From: Candidatus Latescibacterota bacterium
GTDB lineage: Bacteria; Latescibacterota; UBA2968; GCA-2709665
Length of the DNA: 9,797 bases
Assembly: GCA_012271065.1 (NCBI GenBank)
Contig: JAAXHE010000301.1
Span: 1 to 9,797, forward strand
Direction: 5' to 3'
Position 1 is the stretch's first letter. The number at the start of each line of letters is the position of its first letter. The notes below the pieces were generated by a model. The model did not search any database. It saw only the letters and a program-made list of their open reading frames with translations, and had not been told where the DNA came from. Of this stretch, positions 5,627 to 9,797 are shown piece after piece. The translations under genes were made by a program, and so were the position numbers.

Positions 5627-7738
5627 ATGAAACTGGACGATCCAAAACTGTATACCAACCGGGAAATTTCCTGGCTTCGTTTTAATGAACGAGTACTCGA
5701 GGAAGCCCGGGACCCGAGGAATCCTCTGCTGGAGAGGGTGAAATTTCTCGCCATCGTGGCGAACAACCTGGACGAGTTCTTCGAGATCCGCGTTGCAGGA
5801 TTGCTGCAGCAGATGGAAGCCGGGGTTCCCGATGCCGGTCCGGACGGGCTGTTGCCCGAAGAGCTGTACGAAGCCGTTTCCACTGAAGCCCACCGGATGG
5901 TCGGTGAACAATATGCCTGCTGGAACGACGAGCTGTTGCCCGCGCTGAAAGAGGCCGATGTGCATATCCGTTCGTTGCAGGAACTCAATGCCGCTGAACA
6001 GGAATTCATCCGGGACTACTGGCTGGATGAACTGCATCCGGTCATCACGCCCCTCACCGTCAACCCGGCCCATCCTTTTCCACGCGTGGTGAACAAGTCG
6101 CTTTGCCTGGCCGTATCGCTCAAGGACAGCGAGGGCGACACCCTGTTCGGGGTCGTTACCGTTCCGCGCGTGCTGCCCCGTCTCATCCGTCTGCCCAGGG
6201 AAGACGAGGGCCGGCGCGTGGATTACGTGTTTCTGGCTGACCTCGTACGCGCGCACATCCCCGAGCTTTACCGCGGTTATGAGATACTGGGCACTGCCGC
6301 GTTTCGTATCACGCGCAACAGCGACCTCTACCTCGATGAAGAAGAAGCCGACGACCTTCTCCTGGCCATCGAAGATGAACTCAAACGCAGGCGCAAGGGC
6401 GATACGGTCCGGCTGGAAATCGACGCGGAGGCGCCTAAACAGATCGAACGGAGGCTGCGGGCGATTTATCGTCTTCGCGAAAAACAGGTCTACCGCGTCA
6501 ACGGACCGGTCAATCTCAATCGCCTGATGATGCTCTATGCGGCCACGAGACGTCCGGACCTGAAAGATGCGCCGTACCATCCGGCGGAATACCCCTTCGC
6601 CGAAGATCTCGACCAGCTCTTCGCCGAGATCCGGCAACGGGACATCCTGCTGCACCATCCATACGACTCGTTTTATCCGGTCGTTCAGTTTATCCAGTCC
6701 GCCGCGCGGGACCCGGACGTATTGGCCATTAAACAGACTCTTTATCGTACGACCGAAGACTCTCCCATTATGGATGCGCTGCTCAAAGCTGCGGAGGCGG
6801 GCAAAGAGGTTACCGTAATTGTGGAACTCAAGGCCCGGTTCGACGAGGCTTCCAATATCCGATGGGCTCGGCAACTGCAGGATGCCGGCGTATACGTCGC
6901 GTACGGCGTGGTCGGCTTAAAAACGCACTGCAAGCTCTCAATGCTGGTCCGTCGTGAATCGGATGGTCTTCGCCGGTACGCCCACATCGGTACGGGCAAC
7001 TACAACGCTACGACGGCGCGGATATACACGGATCTGGGTCTGATGACTGCCAGGGAAGACATCACCAGCGACGTGGCCGAGGTGTTCAACCTGCTCACCA
7101 CCCAGTCTGAACGACCTGAAGTCAGGAAGCTGCTAGTCGCGCCTTTCAATATGATAGATTCCATTCTGGCCAAAATCGATCGTGAGATTGAACACGCCAG
7201 GGCCGGACGACCCGCCCGCATCGTCTGCAAAATGAACTCGCTTCAGGATGCAAGGGTCGTGCGAGCGCTCTACAAGGCTTCCCAGAATGGCGTTGACGTC
7301 GACCTGATCGTCCGTGGGATTTGCTGTATCCGCCCCGGCATTCCCGGAATCAGCGATCGCATTCGCGCAAGAAGTATCGTGGGGCGTTATCTCGAGCACA
7401 GCCGCATTTACATGTTCGAAAACGGATCCAAACCCGAGATATATACCGGTAGCGCGGACTGGATGCCTCGCAACCTCCGGCGACGGGTGGAGATCCTGTG
7501 TCCCGTCGAAGATCCGGTACTCATCCGGAAGATCCAGTCCTGGATTCTCTCCCCGTGCCTGGCGGACAATATCAAGGCCCGTGAAGTTCTGCCGGACGGC
7601 GACCATCGCCGCGTGGAAACCACGAACGGACGGACAGCCGTTTCCTCACAGGAAGTCCTGATGGGGCTGGCGAGAGGGGAACAGTTTGAGATTCCGGACT
7701 TCTTTGCCGCCAACGGACCGGGCACGCAGGCCGTCTGA
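5627..7738 (+). CDS. ppk1: Polyphosphate kinase 1
   Basis: Reversibly transfers the gamma-phosphate of ATP onto a growing polyphosphate chain. At 703 aa it has the usual PPK1 length. The N-terminal domain opens with NREISWLRFNERVLEEA (11-27) and ANNLDEFFEIRV (45-56), whose Asn contacts ATP in PPK1. The catalytic C-terminal half has LKTHCKLSMLVRR, then YAHIGTGNYNATTARIYTD with the autophosphorylated His at residue 453 (equivalent to E. coli His435), VRGICCIRPGIPGISD, and the second active-site His591 in LEHSRIYMFENG (equivalent to E. coli His592). All key residues are present, so the enzyme should be active. The ribosome site before the ATG is weak. It is the third of three co-oriented genes with CHAD and parA, and has its own promoter. 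Confidence 0.97.
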   Translation: MKLDDPKLYTNREISWLRFNERVLEEARDPRNPLLERVKFLAIVANNLDEFFEIRVAGLLQQMEAGVPDAGPDGLLPEELYEAVSTEAHRMVGEQYACWNDELLPALKEADVHIRSLQELNAAEQEFIRDYWLDELHPVITPLTVNPAHPFPRVVNKSLCLAVSLKDSEGDTLFGVVTVPRVLPRLIRLPREDEGRRVDYVFLADLVRAHIPELYRGYEILGTAAFRITRNSDLYLDEEEADDLLLAIEDELKRRRKGDTVRLEIDAEAPKQIERRLRAIYRLREKQVYRVNGPVNLNRLMMLYAATRRPDLKDAPYHPAEYPFAEDLDQLFAEIRQRDILLHHPYDSFYPVVQFIQSAARDPDVLAIKQTLYRTTEDSPIMDALLKAAEAGKEVTVIVELKARFDEASNIRWARQLQDAGVYVAYGVVGLKTHCKLSMLVRRESDGLRRYAHIGTGNYNATTARIYTDLGLMTAREDITSDVAEVFNLLTTQSERPEVRKLLVAPFNMIDSILAKIDREIEHARAGRPARIVCKMNSLQDARVVRALYKASQNGVDVDLIVRGICCIRPGIPGISDRIRARSIVGRYLEHSRIYMFENGSKPEIYTGSADWMPRNLRRRVEILCPVEDPVLIRKIQSWILSPCLADNIKAREVLPDGDHRRVETTNGRTAVSSQEVLMGLARGEQFEIPDFFAANGPGTQAV

Positions 7739-7755
7739 GTCCCTGCATGAAAATA

Positions 7756-7778
7756 GGAGGACGATCCTGCCGTCCTCC
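7756..7778 (-). terminator. Hairpin terminator between ppk and the sensor kinase
   Basis: GGAGGACG and CGTCCTCC form a perfect 8-bp GC-rich stem around a 7-nt loop. Read on the minus strand the stem is followed by TATTTTC, so it fits best as the intrinsic terminator of the convergent kinase gene, which ends 37 nt away. On the plus strand there is no T-run, but the stem begins only 18 nt after the ppk stop and may also serve that gene. Confidence 0.6.
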
Positions 7779-7814
7779 GTACCCGGTTCATCCTTACGTG
7801 GCTGCGCTGCGCGG

Positions 7815-9269
7815 TTATGCTATCGGAAGGGTGAAGCCGAACGTCGACCCGGCGCCTAGTACGCTCTTTGCGTACACCCGTTCCCCGTGCGATTCGATGA
7901 TATGTCGTACAATCGAAAGCCCCAGACCGGTTCCACCCAGATTCCTCGAACGTCCCTCTTCCACGCGGTAAAACCGTTCGAACACGCGCGGCAGCGAATC
8001 CGAAGGGATGCCGATTCCGTCATCCACGATTTCCAGCGCCACGCGTTCGGCTGAGCTGACCGGGCTCGTAACCGAATCCGGACGCCCGGCATCCGCCGCC
8101 AGAACAAACAGCGGCGTGTTGTCCGAACCTGCGATATCCTCATCCGTCCCGATCCGCCCTGCAGCAACCCGCACCTTCCCGCCTCCCGGTGTATATTTCA
8201 CCGCATTGTCCAACAGGTTCACCAGAGCCTGCTCAATCAGCTTCGGGTCGCCGCGAACCGTCAATTCATCCGGAACCTCCACCAGAATCGAGATGTCCTT
8301 GCCGGCGGCCTGCTGGCGGACCGAATCGCACGCCCTGTCCACCGCCCGCCGGATTGCGAAGTCATACATTTCTATCTTCAGACTGTCGGACTGCAACCGC
8401 GACAGGTCGAGCAGATTTTCCAGCAGAAGCTGGAGCCGGTCTGAATGCGTGAGGATGGTCTGCACAAATCGATCGGCGGTTGCGCGGTCTTCGAGCGCAC
8501 CTTCGGCAAGTGTATCCGCGCACCCTTTGATGGCCGTTAGCGGCGTACGTATTTCGTGCGATACATTGGCCACGAAATCCTTGCGCGCACGCTCCAGCCG
8601 ATGCAGTTCGGTCGTATCGTAGAAGACCGCTACCACACCCATCCCCCCGCCATCCCGGCGAACGGGTCCCACGTGTACGTCGAAATGTCGTTCGGGAATA
8701 CCGGACGTCGTCATCGCATGCGTAAGGGCCTCTCCGGTATTCAGGGTATGTTCGATTGCCTCCTGGACCCTTACGTCGCGGATCATCTCCACCGGGGGCC
8801 GGCCTTCCGTGGTGGAAGTCACGCCGAAGAAACGCTCGAAGGTGCGGTTGGTCAGCAGAACGCGGCCGTCGCGTCCTGTAACCAGGATCCCCACGGTTAT
8901 ATCCGCGAGAATCGTCTCGAGTTGCGACCTTTCAGCGAGGATTGCCGCGATCCGGTCCCGGACCTGCCGCCTCGTTGAATCCAGCGCCCTTGCGAGATCC
9001 CTGATTTCTCGCGGCGAGGCTTCGGACGGAACCCGTTCATCGAAGTCGCCTGCCCCTATGGAGCGCGCGACCCCGGTCAGTTTCCGCAACGATCGCGACA
9101 CCGATCGGGAGACGCAATAGGTCAGCAGCAGAACCAGGGCCAGCCCCAGCCCCAGAAAAGTGGCCAGCAGGATTTCGTGAACCGTACGGTTTACGTACAG
9201 ATGCACGGTTACCATGGCAATAGCGAGCACCGCCGCGCATAGCAAAGTCAGCCGCCAATGCAATCGCAT
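7815..9269 (-). CDS. phoR: PhoR-like sensor histidine kinase
   Basis: A 484-aa membrane sensor kinase. Two N-terminal TM segments (about 7-24 and 33-52) are separated by only a few residues, so there is no real periplasmic sensor, as in PhoR. Next come a HAMP segment (about 53-105), a PAS domain (about 115-220), and the HisKA box FVANVSHEIRTPL with phospho-acceptor His238. The ATPase domain has the N box LVNLLDNAVKYTP (349-361), G1 DDGIGI (416-421), F box RVFERFYR and G2 GGTGLGLS (445-452). Between the N and G1 boxes is an insertion of about 38 residues (371-408) that is Asp/Ser/Pro-rich and longer than usual. The ATG is preceded by GAGAAAGG at good spacing. No response regulator lies next to it, unlike typical phoB-phoR. 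The PhoR assignment rests on architecture and the phosphate-rich context; it could sense something else. Confidence 0.82.
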   Translation of the reverse strand: MRLHWRLTLLCAAVLAIAMVTVHLYVNRTVHEILLATFLGLGLALVLLLTYCVSRSVSRSLRKLTGVARSIGAGDFDERVPSEASPREIRDLARALDSTRRQVRDRIAAILAERSQLETILADITVGILVTGRDGRVLLTNRTFERFFGVTSTTEGRPPVEMIRDVRVQEAIEHTLNTGEALTHAMTTSGIPERHFDVHVGPVRRDGGGMGVVAVFYDTTELHRLERARKDFVANVSHEIRTPLTAIKGCADTLAEGALEDRATADRFVQTILTHSDRLQLLLENLLDLSRLQSDSLKIEMYDFAIRRAVDRACDSVRQQAAGKDISILVEVPDELTVRGDPKLIEQALVNLLDNAVKYTPGGGKVRVAAGRIGTDEDIAGSDNTPLFVLAADAGRPDSVTSPVSSAERVALEIVDDGIGIPSDSLPRVFERFYRVEEGRSRNLGGTGLGLSIVRHIIESHGERVYAKSVLGAGSTFGFTLPIA

Positions 9270-9323
9270 CTCACGCGCCTTTCTCGAACTGCGCTGTCCG
9301 GAAATTCACAAAAATGACCCGTG

Positions 9324-9338
9324 CCATTTCGAAAATGG
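9324..9338. other. Small hairpin upstream of the kinase gene
   Basis: CCATTT and AAATGG pair around CGA. A further CCATTTTGAAG stands at 9350, so CCATTT(C/T)GAA occurs twice about 26 nt apart in the 165-nt gap before the kinase gene. This could be a repressor site or a weak stem. No clear sigma-70 promoter for the kinase is visible here, so co-transcription with the upstream small gene is possible. Confidence 0.25.
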
Positions 9339-9434
9339 AGAGACACAGGCCATTTTGAAGTGCAATCCGGAATACAGGATTTCACCTGGTCCTGATGCGC
9401 TGTCGCGGTATGTTTTCGCGGGTTACGGACCGCC

Positions 9435-9704
9435 TTATGCTGCCTGTAATGGAGCCAACTCTTCTGGATCGAGCAGCGGAACGTCCAGCTCCCTCAACAC
9501 TTCGTTAATCTGGTCCGACGTCACTTCGTTCGGAGCCGTGATCTCCAGACCGATCGGGTGTCCTTCCGCCTCGTAATCAACCAACAATCCCTTCCGAATC
9601 TTCTCGGTCCTTACGCTCCTTGCCCTGACCATTCCGGGAAAATACAGGTACGCTGCCAGCGGTCGCCCGTTTCGAAACGTGATTTCCAAATATCTGTCTC
9701 TCAT
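9435..9704 (-). CDS. Small DUF2283-like protein
   Basis: An 89-aa soluble protein. The region RYLEITFRNGRPLAAYLYF followed by a KGLLVDYEAEGHPIGLEI segment (about 39-56) matches the general DUF2283 pattern: strands, then a conserved VDyD..G...GiEI turn. The C-terminal 30 residues (SDQINEVLRELDVPLLDPEEL) are helical and acidic. The function of this family is unknown; members are sometimes found next to small toxin-like genes, but none is visible within the 93 nt to the window edge. The ATG has a purine-rich GAAGAGAG upstream. It is co-oriented with the kinase, 165 nt away, with no evidence of a functional link. Confidence 0.6.
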   Translation of the reverse strand: MRDRYLEITFRNGRPLAAYLYFPGMVRARSVRTEKIRKGLLVDYEAEGHPIGLEITAPNEVTSDQINEVLRELDVPLLDPEELAPLQAA

Positions 9705-9762
9705 CGCTCTTTTCTCTCTTCGACCGGATAGGCCGTGACAATGACAAGCAATTCACACGGAG

Positions 9763-9781
9763 CGAGGGCATCCTGCCCTCG
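9763..9781. repeat. Perfect palindromic hairpin near the window edge
   Basis: CGAGGGCA and TGCCCTCG form a perfect 8-bp stem around TCC, about 60 nt upstream of the DUF2283-like start codon. The GGGCATCCTGCCC type of palindrome looks like the dispersed intergenic palindromes of several environmental genomes, but I cannot check copy number from one window. It could also be a terminator of a gene beyond the edge, although no T-run follows on either strand. Confidence 0.45.
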
Positions 9782-9797
9782 AACTTCGCGTCACCTA

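Noticed and set aside
5444..6874. 476-codon open frame antisense to ppk
   Set aside because: It lies opposite a fully motif-supported PPK1 and has low-complexity, unrecognisable protein; GC-rich genes often leave such long antisense frames.
9735..9749. Tandem TTGTCA-like repeats on the minus strand, considered as a Pho box
   Set aside because: The two units are 6-7 bp apart, not the 11 bp needed for a PhoB pair.
1..9797. CRISPR arrays, tRNA/rRNA genes, transposases
   Set aside because: I saw no regularly spaced repeat-spacer units, no tRNA-like cloverleaf or rRNA sequence, and no transposase or integrase coding region.

Overview
The window is about 56-58% GC by eye and comes from a Gram-negative bacterium. 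It encodes a predicted outer-membrane beta-barrel with a signal peptide and a C-terminal Phe, a periplasmic binding protein, and a two-TM sensor kinase. I cannot place it taxonomically. The codon style and the palindrome-rich intergenic DNA suggest an uncultured or non-model lineage, but that is an impression.

Layout. On the minus strand at the left are a PstS-type phosphate-binding protein (23-1000) and a small porin resembling the phosphate-selective Porin O/P group (1497-2471), separated by a 496-nt gap. Then three plus-strand genes follow: a CYTH-like/CHAD protein (2991-4526), an orphan ParA-type ATPase (4740-5489) and polyphosphate kinase 1 (5627-7738). A hairpin terminator (7756-7778) separates ppk from a convergent PhoR-like histidine kinase (7815-9269, minus). 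Upstream of that kinase is a small DUF2283-like gene (9435-9704, minus).

Theme. Almost every gene fits phosphate capture and storage: outer-membrane entry (porin), periplasmic binding (PstS), sensing (PhoR-like kinase), polymerisation into polyphosphate (PPK1) and a polyphosphate-binding protein (CHAD). The unexpected member is the ParA ATPase between CHAD and PPK1. It has no ParB in the window, and it has two very basic segments. My main hypothesis is that ParA and the CHAD protein position or partition polyphosphate granules on the nucleoid.

Non-coding structure. Four GT(T/C)AC-containing 7-mers at exact 11-bp spacing (2653-2692) look like a double PhoB box between the divergent porin and CHAD genes. 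The leader of parA (4573-4739) has a diverged copy at 1094-1380, between pstS and the porin. That copy carries an extra ~127-bp inverted-repeat element and ends at a GTG start with only a 25-codon reading frame. The parA leader also has a perfect dyad over its probable -10. The ppk gene has a good sigma-70-type promoter.
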